Positions 5,935 through 13,937 of a stretch of DNA of 14,693 nt are shown here, piece by piece (the first letter of the stretch is position 1; each line of letters begins with the position of its first letter). The translations under genes were made by a program, and so were the position numbers. Source of the stretch: Leucobacter_A sp035514995 (GTDB taxonomy: Bacteria > Actinomycetota > Actinomycetes > Actinomycetales > Microbacteriaceae); assembly GCA_035514995.1 (NCBI GenBank), contig DATJCC010000059.1, positions 1-14,693 on the forward strand. Reading direction: 5' to 3'. Below the pieces are notes generated by a model, which saw nothing but the letters and a program-made list of their open reading frames with translations, was not told where the DNA came from and did not search any database.

Positions 5935-6858
5935 TTAGCTCATTAGCGCCATGACCAGAGGCAGCACCCCAAGAACCACAAATGATGGAAGAATGAAGAA
6001 ACCCAATGGCAGAAGGATTTTAATTGCTAAAGATTCAGCTTTCTTTTCTAAAAAAGTTTGCGTGCTTTGTCTCTTTGAATCGGCTTCTGAGCCTAGGAGC
6101 GGCCTGATGGGAGACCCACTTTCTTTGGCAGTCTGAAGAATTAGGTTGACGGGAGATCTCTTCGTGAAGCTGTTTAGTGGAATCCACTCTGCTCTTAACG
6201 CATCAGCACAGTCAGCAACCAAACGAATAGCATTTTGCGGGCTTTGCCCTCCAGCTAAAGCAACCCATAGAAGATCTAATTCTATTCCTTCGACGCTGTC
6301 TGATCTTGCAACGTTTCTTATCATCACAAGTGCCCATAAAACTCCGCTAATCAATAATGAAACACCTAAAATAAGCAACATTATCCCTCGGGGAGAATAC
6401 AGTTCATCAAGGACATCTACCCCCAAAAATGATGAGATAGCTATAGATAGCAGTGGTAATAGTGTGATTAAAACAACAGTGCTCTTAGGCCCCGCTAAAA
6501 GCACTTCCCTCTTTTTCTGGAGGCTGTCTATCTTCAGAAACGCTTGGCTTAAACGCTCACAGGAGTGTGCGATCGGAGCCCCACTTCTGCGCGCTACCTC
6601 TAAGCTAACTGCGAAGGCCCTCCAACAGGGCTCATCTTCTTGAGCAAAAGCGTGCGGTATGCTCACAGAGTTGTCGGTGCGCGCTTTAACTCTTTTTGCT
6701 ATATCGCTGAGTCGTCCCGATTGTTCACTTAAGTGCTCTACTGCTCTAGAAAGCGACATTCCTCCTTTTAAAAGAACAGATATTTTTAAAGCTACTAGTG
6801 CCGCTGTCTCAGTGCTTGTGGGAACATTTTTCTTTTTGGTTCTGATCTTTTCAAACAT
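5935..6858 (-). CDS. TadB-TadC fused type II/IV secretion F-domain membrane platform protein
   Basis: A 307-residue inner-membrane platform protein of the Tad-like machine. It has two F-domain-like halves. The first (about residues 18-120, with 'LLKGGMSLSRAVEHL' and 'ARRSGAPIAHSCERL') is followed by two membrane helices (about 125-148 and 158-181), as in TadB. The second (about 190-275, 'VALAGGQSPQNAIRL' and 'AKESGSPIRPLL') is followed by a C-terminal hydrophobic segment LLPLGFFILPSFVVLGVLPL (about 282-301), the typical TadC ending. In M. tuberculosis the equivalents are separate genes (Rv3658c, Rv3657c), so this looks like a compact fusion. It starts 13 bp after tadA with a weak ribosome site. 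Platform function is from the family; the fusion reading is my inference. Confidence 0.78.
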   Translation of the reverse strand: MFEKIRTKKKNVPTSTETAALVALKISVLLKGGMSLSRAVEHLSEQSGRLSDIAKRVKARTDNSVSIPHAFAQEDEPCWRAFAVSLEVARRSGAPIAHSCERLSQAFLKIDSLQKKREVLLAGPKSTVVLITLLPLLSIAISSFLGVDVLDELYSPRGIMLLILGVSLLISGVLWALVMIRNVARSDSVEGIELDLLWVALAGGQSPQNAIRLVADCADALRAEWIPLNSFTKRSPVNLILQTAKESGSPIRPLLGSEADSKRQSTQTFLEKKAESLAIKILLPLGFFILPSFVVLGVLPLVMALMS

Positions 6859-6871
6859 TTCTAGTTATTTC

Positions 6872-7861
6872 TCAAAACTCTGAGGTATAAGGAGAAAGAG
6901 TTAAAAGTCCATCATCATTAAGCGTTAAGCTGCCGATCCCTTCGATTCTGTGTCTGGTGCCTACTCTAGTAACGTGTATTGCCATGTTGATAGCAGATGC
7001 GGCTTGTCTGGCTAGCGCTTGTGGGGTGAGCCCTGCCAATGTACCGAGCGCTTCAAGTCTTGCAGGTATATCATTCATACTGTTGGCGTGCAGTGTGCTC
7101 GCTCCCCCATCATGACCTGTGTTTAGAGCTGTAAGAAGCGTCACAACTTCTTTACCCCGACACTCCCCAAGTACTATCCTGTCGGGACGCATTCGTAATG
7201 CCTCCCGAAGAAGCATGTCTAAATTTACTTCACCGATGCCTTCACTGTTTGCTTGTCTGCTTTCAAGGGCTAGATGATGCGGATGGTTAGGGCGTATCTC
7301 TCCCACGTCTTCAATTGAGATTATGCGCTCATCGGGGTTAACTTCAGATAGCAGTGCCGTGAGCAGAGTTGTTTTTCCGCTTGCTGTAGCTCCGGATATT
7401 AGTATGTTTTTTTTGGTTTTTACAGCGTTAAGCAGTATCTTTGCCGTCGTGGTGTCGCAGATTCCAGATCTGAACAAATCCATAATCGAAAGCGTTTTTA
7501 GACTGGGCAGACGAATCGAAATCGCAGCTCCGCTAGTAACAATCGGCGCTAAAACAGCATGGACGCGGATCCCCTGCCCTAATTGCACATCAGTGCATGG
7601 GTTTAACTCGTCAATATGTCGGCCGCCTGCGGATATCAGGTTTGTTGCTAGATCGCGAAGCTCATGTTCTGAGAGGGCTATCTCAGTAAACTTTTTTAAA
7701 CCGGAACCTTCATCTACCCAAACCTCAACCTCTGATTTACGGGATTGAATTAAAACGTCTCGAACCTTAGGCAGACCAATGAGTTGAAGAGTCTTGCCAA
7801 AAGCGCGTCTCTCTACCGAAGATAAAGAATCACGATAGGGAGACGGCGCTTCAGAACACAT
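6872..7861 (-). CDS. TadA/CpaF-type secretion ATPase
   Basis: The hexameric ATPase that powers filament assembly at the cytoplasmic face of the membrane. From the ATG at 7861 it is 329 residues. It shows Walker A GATASGKTT (Lys163), an Asp/Glu box SIEDVGEI (about 183-190), a Walker B-like RPDRIVLGECRG (Glu234) and the His box GHDGGASTLHANS (from about 249). An in-frame TTG at 7867 is the alternative start; neither start has a clear Shine-Dalgarno sequence. It heads the pilus cluster. The 107-113 bp upstream to ridA contains A/T-rich sequence and a possible extended -10 (TGTGTAAAAC), but no confident promoter or terminator. A TadZ/Ssd-like partition ATPase, often found just upstream, is absent. 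Confidence 0.9.
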   Translation of the reverse strand: MCSEAPSPYRDSLSSVERRAFGKTLQLIGLPKVRDVLIQSRKSEVEVWVDEGSGLKKFTEIALSEHELRDLATNLISAGGRHIDELNPCTDVQLGQGIRVHAVLAPIVTSGAAISIRLPSLKTLSIMDLFRSGICDTTTAKILLNAVKTKKNILISGATASGKTTLLTALLSEVNPDERIISIEDVGEIRPNHPHHLALESRQANSEGIGEVNLDMLLREALRMRPDRIVLGECRGKEVVTLLTALNTGHDGGASTLHANSMNDIPARLEALGTLAGLTPQALARQAASAINMAIHVTRVGTRHRIEGIGSLTLNDDGLLTLSPYTSEF

Positions 7862-7974
7862 ACCCAAGAATTTAGGTGCAAAGAGTTCTGCCCAACAGTT
7901 TTACACAGCTATAAGTAGACTGCAGTTAAATTGCCAGATTGTTTACGAGCAAGATCTTTAGGTTTTAAAAGATT

Positions 7975-8445
7975 TTATTCCACTTCAAAAACAAACTCGA
8001 TTTCAACGGGAGCATCAAACGGTAAAGCGGCTACTCCAACGGCTGAACGAGAGTGAATACCCGCATCTCCAAAAACCTGCCCTAAAAACACTGATGCGCC
8101 ATTCGCTACGACCGGCTGACCGCCAAAGGACGGGTCCGAAGCAACGAAAGCAGTTACTTTAATTACCTGCTTCACTCTGTCTAGGGAACCAATCATTCCT
8201 TTAAGCGCAGCTAATCCATTAAGCGCACAAATCTGAGCTAATTCTTCAGCTTTTTCAGCTGAGACAAGCCCTTCGCCTTCGCCAACTTTCCCCACAGCCG
8301 GTAGCTGACCGTTAACGAAGGGTAACTGCCCGCTTGTATAAATGAGGTTTCCGCTTCTAACAGCGGGAACATAAGCTGCAACTGGAGCTACAACCTCAGG
8401 TAGTTCCAAACCCATTTCTTTTAAACGATGCTCAATAGCTGACAA
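7975..8445 (-). CDS. RidA-family (YjgF/YER057c/UK114) enamine/imine deaminase
   Basis: RidA-family proteins form trimers that hydrolyse reactive 2-aminoacrylate-type enamines and imines made by PLP enzymes. At 156 residues this is the longer actinobacterial Rv3678c-like type. The conserved core is SGNLIYTSGQLP near residue 31, and HSRSAVGVAALPFDAPVEIEF near the end; Arg133 occupies the position of the canonical substrate-binding Arg. The TTG start at 8445 is preceded by AAAGGCG 5-12 bp upstream, and only 3 bp separate it from the stop of the DUF4177 gene, so the two are co-translated. The specific substrate cannot be read from sequence; some long RidA paralogues lack deaminase activity. Confidence 0.9.
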   Translation of the reverse strand: MSAIEHRLKEMGLELPEVVAPVAAYVPAVRSGNLIYTSGQLPFVNGQLPAVGKVGEGEGLVSAEKAEELAQICALNGLAALKGMIGSLDRVKQVIKVTAFVASDPSFGGQPVVANGASVFLGQVFGDAGIHSRSAVGVAALPFDAPVEIEFVFEVE

Positions 8446-8448
8446 TTT

Positions 8449-8622
8449 TTACGCCTTTCGTTTCATATATGCGACATTACCTCCGGCGGGACCTGCAATT
8501 ATTTGCACTAACTCCCAACCTTGGGCACCCCAATTGTTTAAAATTTGGGCTTCACTGTGCAGAATCAAAGGGGTAACAAAATACTCCCATGATGGGTTAG
8601 ATGTGTTTTCTTCTTCGTTCAC
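8449..8622 (-). CDS. DUF4177 small protein
   Basis: A small conserved actinobacterial protein of unknown function. The core WEYFVTPLILHSEAQILNNWGAQGWELVQIIAGPAGGNVAYMKR matches the DUF4177 pattern (WEY..., ILN.WG..GWELV...). I prefer the GTG at 8622, giving 57 residues, close to the usual length, with AGAAAG about 8 bp upstream. A longer version from a GTG at 8655 (68 residues) is also open but has no visible ribosome site. It directly precedes ridA by 3 bp, as in mycobacteria (Rv3678A-Rv3678c). The pairing suggests a shared role, but none is known. Confidence 0.82.
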   Translation of the reverse strand: MNEEENTSNPSWEYFVTPLILHSEAQILNNWGAQGWELVQIIAGPAGGNVAYMKRKA

Positions 8623-8674
8623 TACTATTCTTTCTGTATATTTCGTGTAAACCACGGTACTAACATCAACTTTG

Positions 8675-8701
8675 TAAGGTTACTCGTCTACTCTTGATTC
8701 T
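8675..8701 (+). promoter_or_regulatory. Candidate leaderless promoter of the PBP gene
   Basis: No Shine-Dalgarno sequence precedes the ATG at 8702 (upstream reads GTCTACTCTTGATTCT). TACTCT at 8689-8694 fits the actinobacterial -10 pattern TANNNT and would place transcription start at or just before the ATG, so the mRNA may be leaderless. TAAGGT at 8675-8680 is an alternative -10 with a short leader. I see no good -35 for either. The space to the divergent DUF4177 gene is under 80 bp, so promoters for both directions must overlap here. Confidence 0.3.
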
Positions 8702-11362
8702 ATGGCTAAATCTGACAAGTCTCAGAATAGAGTAAAAATGCACACACCAGCTCCAATGAAAAAGAGAAATCCCATTGGAGCTTTTGGCGGTTTAATAGGT
8801 GCAATTGTGATGAGCGTCATCGCAGGTATTTTGTTGACCGCAGCTGTCGCGCCCGTTGTGGCACTTACCGGCACTGCAGCGAGCAGCGCCGTTACTCTAT
8901 TCGAGAATTTGCCGAGCCACATTGACCCGGGTAAGCAGGCGCAACCGTCAACCATCTATGCAGTCACTGATGACGGTAAAAGATCAAAGATTACGAGTTT
9001 TTACACGCAAGACCGTGTTGAGGTTGGCTGGAACCAGATTGCCCAAAGTGTAAAAGATGCGGCTATCGCCGTCGAAGATCCTGCATTTTACTCTCACGGC
9101 GGAGTGAATGTTCTTTCAGCCGCACGCGCAGCTGCTCAAAACGCTGTTACCGGGGAGGGCCCAGGCGCTTCGACTATTTCTATGCAGTACGTGCGTAACG
9201 TTCTTGTACAAGAAGCCGAAGCTTTGCTTGATGAAGACGAGCGCAATGAGGCGTGGGAAGAAGCTATGGGACGTGAGGTTGATCGTAAGATCAAAGAAAT
9301 GCGTCTAGCAATTAGCCTTGAAAAAGAATACACAAAAAATGAAATTTTGCTCGGTTACCTAAATATCGCTCTTTTTGGTCGTAAAATTTATGGCATTGAA
9401 TCGGCAGCCAACTACTACTACAACAAGAAAGCTACAGAACTAAACATCGCAGAAGCAGCGAGTCTAATCGCAATTGTAAACAGCCCTGCAGAGTTCCAGA
9501 TCGATATAGAAGAAAATATTCCTGCCAACAAGGTTCGTCGAGATTACATCCTCGATAAAATGCTTCAGCACGGTAAAATTACTGAGGAAGAACACGAAGA
9601 AGCTATAGCATCTGAGATTGTTCCCGAAATAACTCCCAAAAATTCCGGTTGTACCGAAGTTAAGAATATGGGGCTCGGCCACTTCTGCAACTACGTGAAA
9701 CTGTACATAGAAAATGATGCTAACTTTGGCAACTCTCCAGAAGAGCGTTTACACGCTCTCTCCCGAGGTGGCTTCCAGATAGACACAACAATAGATCTTG
9801 ATATTCAGACCAGTGCCTACAATGGAATCATAGAAAATGTCCAACCTCAATACCCGGGTTTTGATGCTGGAGGTGCAGCAGTCACTGTAGAGGCTGGAAC
9901 GGGACGTGTGCTTGCCATGGTTCAAAACAGGCAGTTTAGCGAAAACCCTGTCGCTTTAGAGGAAAACCCCGACCTAACAAGCGTAAACTTCAACACTGAT
10001 AAAGAATACGGTGGTTCAAGTGGATTTCAAATCGCTTCAACTGTAAAAGCTTTCACCCTAGCTGCCTGGCTCAAAGCCGGTCGTTCTTTGAATGAGAGGG
10101 TTAACAGCGACGGGCGCACATTTGACTACAGTAAAATTCCTGCTCACTGTTTCGATGGAGGAATAGTTGGTTATGGCACGTTCAAAGTGCAGAACCACTT
10201 AGACATCCAATGGGGCACAAAAACTGTCAATGAAGCAATGGCGTTGTCTTCTAACGCAGCTTTTGCGACGATGCTAGAAAAAACTGATCTCTGTGACATC
10301 ATTGATTTGGCAGAAGACATGGGCTTGCACAGAGCTTCCGATCAAATGGATCCAGATTTAAGCAACTACGGAACCCGCGACATCACACGCGTACCAGCTA
10401 CTGTTTATGCGGGAACAGATGAAGTAGCGCCGATCACCTTAGCTTCTTCATACGCGGGATTTGCTGCCAAAGGTAAAGTCTGTGAGCCTGTGCCAATTGA
10501 TAAAATAACAGATCTAGACGGCAATGACATACCATTCACTAAATCTACGTGCAGACAGGCTATCGACCCTGAGATAGCTGCGGGAGTTACTTACTCTCTC
10601 GAAAATAACGTTAATAATGGTATTGGTCAGCACGCCGCATCAGTTCATGGTGTGCCCCACTTTGCGAAGACTGGAACAAGTGACGATTTCTGGGATCACT
10701 GGACCGTTGGTGGTAGCACTGTTGCGGTTACTGCAGTTTGGACTGGCAATATTGTTGGAAAAGTGAATACAGAGTGGAGTGGTCTGCCATACGACGGCGA
10801 CAGACTCATGGGCATTATAGTTAACGCTGTTGATGCCAAGTTTGGTGGTGAACCCTTTGACAGGCCCGGCGCTAGCGCACTACGTGTAGTCACCAAAACT
10901 GTTCCGGACACCACCGGTAAAACCCCTGAAGAGGCTAAGCAAATGCTAGAAACTCTAGGTTTCAGTGTCAGGGACGGTGGCGAAACGAGTTCGTCTGAAG
11001 CAAAAGGCAGGGTAGCTAGAACTGAACCTGGTGGTGGGACTTCAGCTCCCGAGGGATCAGATATTACTATCTATAGAAGCGATGGATCTCTAATCCAGGT
11101 TCCTGGCGGACTCCAAGGGTCTTCTGTGCAGAGCGCGGTCTCAGCATTGCACAGTGCTGGTTTTACACAGGTGAAAGCTGTTTGTTCTTCAGGCTCTGGT
11201 TCGCCGAAAGACTCCGATAGTGTAGATTCTGTGAGTCCCTCGAGCGGTTCTGATGCAAAACGCAACGGACAGATCGTTGTGAGTGCAAGCTGTAAGACTG
11301 AAGATCCGCCCTCTGATGACAAGAAAGATAAAGATAAAGATTCTGAAGACTCTGATGATTAG
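8702..11362 (+). CDS. Bifunctional class A penicillin-binding protein with PASTA domains (PonA2-like)
   Basis: A membrane-anchored enzyme that polymerises glycan strands and cross-links peptides outside the membrane. Its 886 residues contain: a cytoplasmic basic stretch and one membrane helix (about 27-56); a GT51 transglycosylase with AVEDPAFYSHGG (catalytic Glu125), GASTISMQYVRN (155-166) and RKIKEMRLAISLEKEYTK; and a transpeptidase with STVK (Ser446, Lys449), SSN (516-518) and KTGTS (656-660). These are followed by one clear PASTA domain (about 733-793), a second more divergent one (about 799-864) and an acidic-lysine tail. Eight cysteines fall in four neighbouring pairs (317/329, 483/531, 594/617, 828/864), suggesting extracytoplasmic disulfides. 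The relative is M. tuberculosis PonA2, also followed by a metallophosphoesterase. Confidence 0.95.
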   Translation: MAKSDKSQNRVKMHTPAPMKKRNPIGAFGGLIGAIVMSVIAGILLTAAVAPVVALTGTAASSAVTLFENLPSHIDPGKQAQPSTIYAVTDDGKRSKITSFYTQDRVEVGWNQIAQSVKDAAIAVEDPAFYSHGGVNVLSAARAAAQNAVTGEGPGASTISMQYVRNVLVQEAEALLDEDERNEAWEEAMGREVDRKIKEMRLAISLEKEYTKNEILLGYLNIALFGRKIYGIESAANYYYNKKATELNIAEAASLIAIVNSPAEFQIDIEENIPANKVRRDYILDKMLQHGKITEEEHEEAIASEIVPEITPKNSGCTEVKNMGLGHFCNYVKLYIENDANFGNSPEERLHALSRGGFQIDTTIDLDIQTSAYNGIIENVQPQYPGFDAGGAAVTVEAGTGRVLAMVQNRQFSENPVALEENPDLTSVNFNTDKEYGGSSGFQIASTVKAFTLAAWLKAGRSLNERVNSDGRTFDYSKIPAHCFDGGIVGYGTFKVQNHLDIQWGTKTVNEAMALSSNAAFATMLEKTDLCDIIDLAEDMGLHRASDQMDPDLSNYGTRDITRVPATVYAGTDEVAPITLASSYAGFAAKGKVCEPVPIDKITDLDGNDIPFTKSTCRQAIDPEIAAGVTYSLENNVNNGIGQHAASVHGVPHFAKTGTSDDFWDHWTVGGSTVAVTAVWTGNIVGKVNTEWSGLPYDGDRLMGIIVNAVDAKFGGEPFDRPGASALRVVTKTVPDTTGKTPEEAKQMLETLGFSVRDGGETSSSEAKGRVARTEPGGGTSAPEGSDITIYRSDGSLIQVPGGLQGSSVQSAVSALHSAGFTQVKAVCSSGSGSPKDSDSVDSVSPSSGSDAKRNGQIVVSASCKTEDPPSDDKKDKDKDSEDSDD

Positions 11363-11377
11363 TAATGTAGAGGCAAG

Positions 11378-12298
11378 ATGAAGCGTTCTCCTAAAGCGCT
11401 TTACACACTAGCGGGTTTTTCTACTGCTGCGGCTGTTTGGGGATTTTTTATAGAACGGCACTTACGTGTATTAAGGAATGTATCTTTGCCGCTTGTCCCC
11501 GTGGGCTGCAAACCATTACGAATTCTTCACCTGAGCGATTTGCACTTAGCTCCTTGGCAAAAGAAAAAAGCCGACTGGATTAGCTCTTTAGCCAGATTAA
11601 ATCCAGACCTCGTTGTGCTTACCGGAGATCTTATGGGACATAAAGACTCCCTCACAATTTTGACTAAGGCTCTGTCTTCTATGGCGGGTGTTCCGGGAGT
11701 TTACGTGCACGGGTCGAACGATTACTACGGTCCGATCCTCAAAAATCCGTTTAAGTACCTTCAAGAGCCATCAAGATTAAGCACCCGCAAACCTGATATT
11801 GATACTGTTTCACTCGATGATTTTCTTACAGTAGGTTTGGGTTTCAAAAATTTGAACAATTCTGCCGTAGACGTCAGTGTAGATAACACAAAGATACGCT
11901 TTTTTGGTTTAGGGGATCCACATATACGTTTTGATGACCCAGAATTAGTGTCTAAGCGGTTAGTTACCTTAGACAACGTTTCTGATGCAGATATCCGCAT
12001 GGGTGTAGTACACGCTCCCTACCGGGAGTCTCTTGACTATCTACTCGATAAAGAGAGTGATCTGATTTTTGCGGGTCACACCCACGGCGGTCAGGTTAGG
12101 GTACCTGGCATTGGGGCGCTCACCTCAAACTCAGATTTGCCCGCAAATCAAGCCCGAGGGCTCAGCGTCTGGCATCGGCACGATAAAGCCTCTTTTTTGC
12201 ATGTTAGTGCGGGGCTAGGAACCTCAATTTTTGCTCCCGTACGCTTTTTTTGCCGCCCAGAAGCCACTATGATAACTTTAACGCCAGAACGAAGTTAG
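11378..12298 (+). CDS. YkuE-like metallophosphoesterase, membrane-anchored
   Basis: A calcineurin-like phosphoesterase of 306 residues. An N-terminal hydrophobic stretch (about residues 9-24) probably anchors it. The two-metal site is complete: SDLH (Asp54, His56), TGD (Asp84), GSND (Asn114), VVHAP (His212) and GHTHGG (His234, His236). The usual GNH[DE] motif appears as GSND, keeping the metal-binding Asn but replacing the neighbouring His. ATG 11378 has GAGG 5-8 bp upstream and lies 15 bp after the PBP stop, so the two form an operon, as with Rv3682-Rv3683. The substrate is unknown; relatives have been linked to the cell envelope, but activity cannot be read from the motifs. Confidence 0.9.
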   Translation: MKRSPKALYTLAGFSTAAAVWGFFIERHLRVLRNVSLPLVPVGCKPLRILHLSDLHLAPWQKKKADWISSLARLNPDLVVLTGDLMGHKDSLTILTKALSSMAGVPGVYVHGSNDYYGPILKNPFKYLQEPSRLSTRKPDIDTVSLDDFLTVGLGFKNLNNSAVDVSVDNTKIRFFGLGDPHIRFDDPELVSKRLVTLDNVSDADIRMGVVHAPYRESLDYLLDKESDLIFAGHTHGGQVRVPGIGALTSNSDLPANQARGLSVWHRHDKASFLHVSAGLGTSIFAPVRFFCRPEATMITLTPERS

Positions 12299-12337
12299 TG
12301 GCAGCTTAACCACAACAGTTTTTAACTCAGTTTCAGC

Positions 12338-12361
12338 GGCCCCACCGTGGGTGCCTATTTT
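12338..12361 (+). terminator. Rho-independent terminator after the PBP-phosphoesterase operon
   Basis: GGCCCCA (12338-12344), loop CCG, then TGGG-t-GCC (12348-12355) form a 7-bp GC-rich stem with one bulged T, followed by TATTTT. It serves the plus-strand operon. The T-run overlaps the asd stop codon (12360-12362). On the minus strand no T-run follows the stem, so asd termination is not explained by it. Confidence 0.65.
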
Positions 12362-13409
12362 AGCGTGAAGCTAAAACTTCGGCGATCTGCACAGTGTTCA
12401 AAGCTGCTCCTTTGCGCAGATTGTCGTTAGACACAAACAAGATAAGACCTTTCCCCTCGGGTGCAGACTGATCCTCTCTAATCCTGCCGACTATGCTTAG
12501 GTCAGCCCCTGTCGCATCTAACGGAGTCGGAATACTATCAAGTGCAACCCCGGGTGAGGTCGAAAGAACTTTTTCAGCTTCTGCAGGTGTGATTGGTTTA
12601 TCAAATTCGGCATGAATTGAGAGCGAGTGTCCTGTGAAAACTGGCACTCTGACACATGTTCCAGCTACAAGCAGATCGGGTAACTCAAGTATTTTTCTGC
12701 TCTCATTCCGTAGTTTTTGCTCCTCATCAGTCTCCCCCGAACCGTCTTCGACGATTGAGCCGGCGATGGGAACAACATTAAACGCTATTGGCTTCGCATA
12801 AACCTGCGGATCTGGAAAATTAACAGCTTTCCCGTCGAGCGCAAGTTTTTCGAAGTTACTGTCAGAAACAGCAGCTTTTATGCCTTTTGAAAGTTCTTCT
12901 ACTCCAGCCACTCCAGAGCCAGACACCGCCTGAAAAGTGGTAATTGTGACTCGTTTTAATCCAGCAGCTCTGTCCAAAGCTTTAAGCACAGGCATGGCCG
13001 CCATGGTTGTGCAGTTTGGGTTGGCTATTATCCCTTTTTGAAGGTCTTGAGTTGCATGTGGATTCACTTCACTGACGACTAAAGGCACTTCGGGGTCTAA
13101 TCTCCATGCGCTTGAATTATCGATGACCGTAGCTCCGGCGGCCGCAAATTTTTCGGCGTATTCGCGTGAAGCTGCTCCACCTGCTGAAAATATGGCAATA
13201 TCAATATTTGAATAGTCAGCTGAAGAGACATCTTCTACCGTTATTTGTTTTTCACCAAATTGGATCTTCTTACCGGCCGATCGTGGGCTAGCAAATAACC
13301 TCAGTTCTTTGAGCGGAAATTTTCGTTCTTGCAACAGTTCAAGCATCACACTTCCCACCTGACCGGTTGCACCTACAATTGCGACATTAAAAAGTTTCGT
13401 ATTGGTCAT
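12360..13409 (-). CDS. asd: Aspartate-semialdehyde dehydrogenase
   Basis: Asd reduces aspartyl-4-phosphate to aspartate-semialdehyde with NADPH, at the branch to lysine/diaminopimelate, threonine and methionine. Its 349 residues are normal. Motifs: NADP-binding GATGQVGSVML (residues 13-23), SAGGAAS, the active-site Cys133 in NPNCTTMA, AVSGSG near 161-166, and RVPVFTGHS with Arg254 and the catalytic His261. The ATG at 13409 is preceded by AGGAGA (13415-13420), which overlaps the lysC TAG; the gap is 9 bp, so the two genes are translationally linked. It converges on the phosphoesterase gene, with its stop inside the T-run of that operon's terminator. Confidence 0.97.
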   Translation of the reverse strand: MTNTKLFNVAIVGATGQVGSVMLELLQERKFPLKELRLFASPRSAGKKIQFGEKQITVEDVSSADYSNIDIAIFSAGGAASREYAEKFAAAGATVIDNSSAWRLDPEVPLVVSEVNPHATQDLQKGIIANPNCTTMAAMPVLKALDRAAGLKRVTITTFQAVSGSGVAGVEELSKGIKAAVSDSNFEKLALDGKAVNFPDPQVYAKPIAFNVVPIAGSIVEDGSGETDEEQKLRNESRKILELPDLLVAGTCVRVPVFTGHSLSIHAEFDKPITPAEAEKVLSTSPGVALDSIPTPLDATGADLSIVGRIREDQSAPEGKGLILFVSNDNLRKGAALNTVQIAEVLASR

Positions 13410-13418
13410 TTTAGTCTC

Positions 13419-13937
13419 CTAGCGACCGGTTCCTGCATGAACGATTGCTTCTTCATCTGCGTCTAAACCAAAAGCGGTGTGCAGTGCTTGTACGGCCTGT
13501 TCGAGCAGGTCAGCTTTTGTTACTACAGAAATTCTGATCTCAGAAGTTGAAATCATTTCAATGTTAATCCCAGCTTCATAGAGTGCCCTAAACAATTTAG
13601 CTGATACGCCAGCGCTTGTGCGCATCCCCGCCCCGACTACAGCTATTTTGGCAATCTGATCATCATATTGTAGGCGTTCATATTCGATAATGTCACGCTC
13701 ATTTTCAAGCGCTTCAATGACTTTTTTCCCATCGTTGATAGGAATTGTGAAGGAAATATCAGTCCTCTTTGTATCTTCTGCTGATACGTTTTGAACAATC
13801 ATGTCGATATTGGCTTTGGTTTTTGCAACGATCTCAAATATTTGTGCTGCTTTTCCTGGAATATCAGGAACTCCACCAACGGTAACTTTTGCTTCGTTGA
13901 TTTCAGTCGCGATGCCTGTGACTATAGGATCTTCCAT
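13419..13937 (-). CDS. lysC: Probable in-frame beta subunit of aspartate kinase (internal start)
   Basis: Within lysC, an ATG at 13937 (MEDPIVTGIATEINEAKVTV) is preceded by GGAAGGG (13944-13950) with a 6-base A spacer, a strong Shine-Dalgarno arrangement. The product would be 172 residues, comprising both ACT regulatory domains. Corynebacterium glutamicum and Bacillus subtilis make an alpha2-beta2 enzyme from overlapping in-frame starts at this place, and the C. glutamicum beta subunit has the same length. The expression here is inferred, not shown. Confidence 0.6.
   Translation of the reverse strand: MEDPIVTGIATEINEAKVTVGGVPDIPGKAAQIFEIVAKTKANIDMIVQNVSAEDTKRTDISFTIPINDGKKVIEALENERDIIEYERLQYDDQIAKIAVVGAGMRTSAGVSAKLFRALYEAGINIEMISTSEIRISVVTKADLLEQAVQALHTAFGLDADEEAIVHAGTGR

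Noticed and set aside
7868..7974. Possible terminator between ridA and tadA
   Set aside because: Only a weak A/T stem (ATCTTT/AAAGAT) without a following T-run on the minus strand.
11710..11725. GSND in place of GNH[DE] as an inactivating change in the phosphoesterase
   Set aside because: The metal-binding Asn and all other ligands remain, and this variant occurs in related actinobacterial proteins, so it is not evidence of decay.
12316..12332. Extra copy of the 17-bp repeat near the asd end
   Set aside because: Shares only AACTCAGT with the unit; the rest differs.
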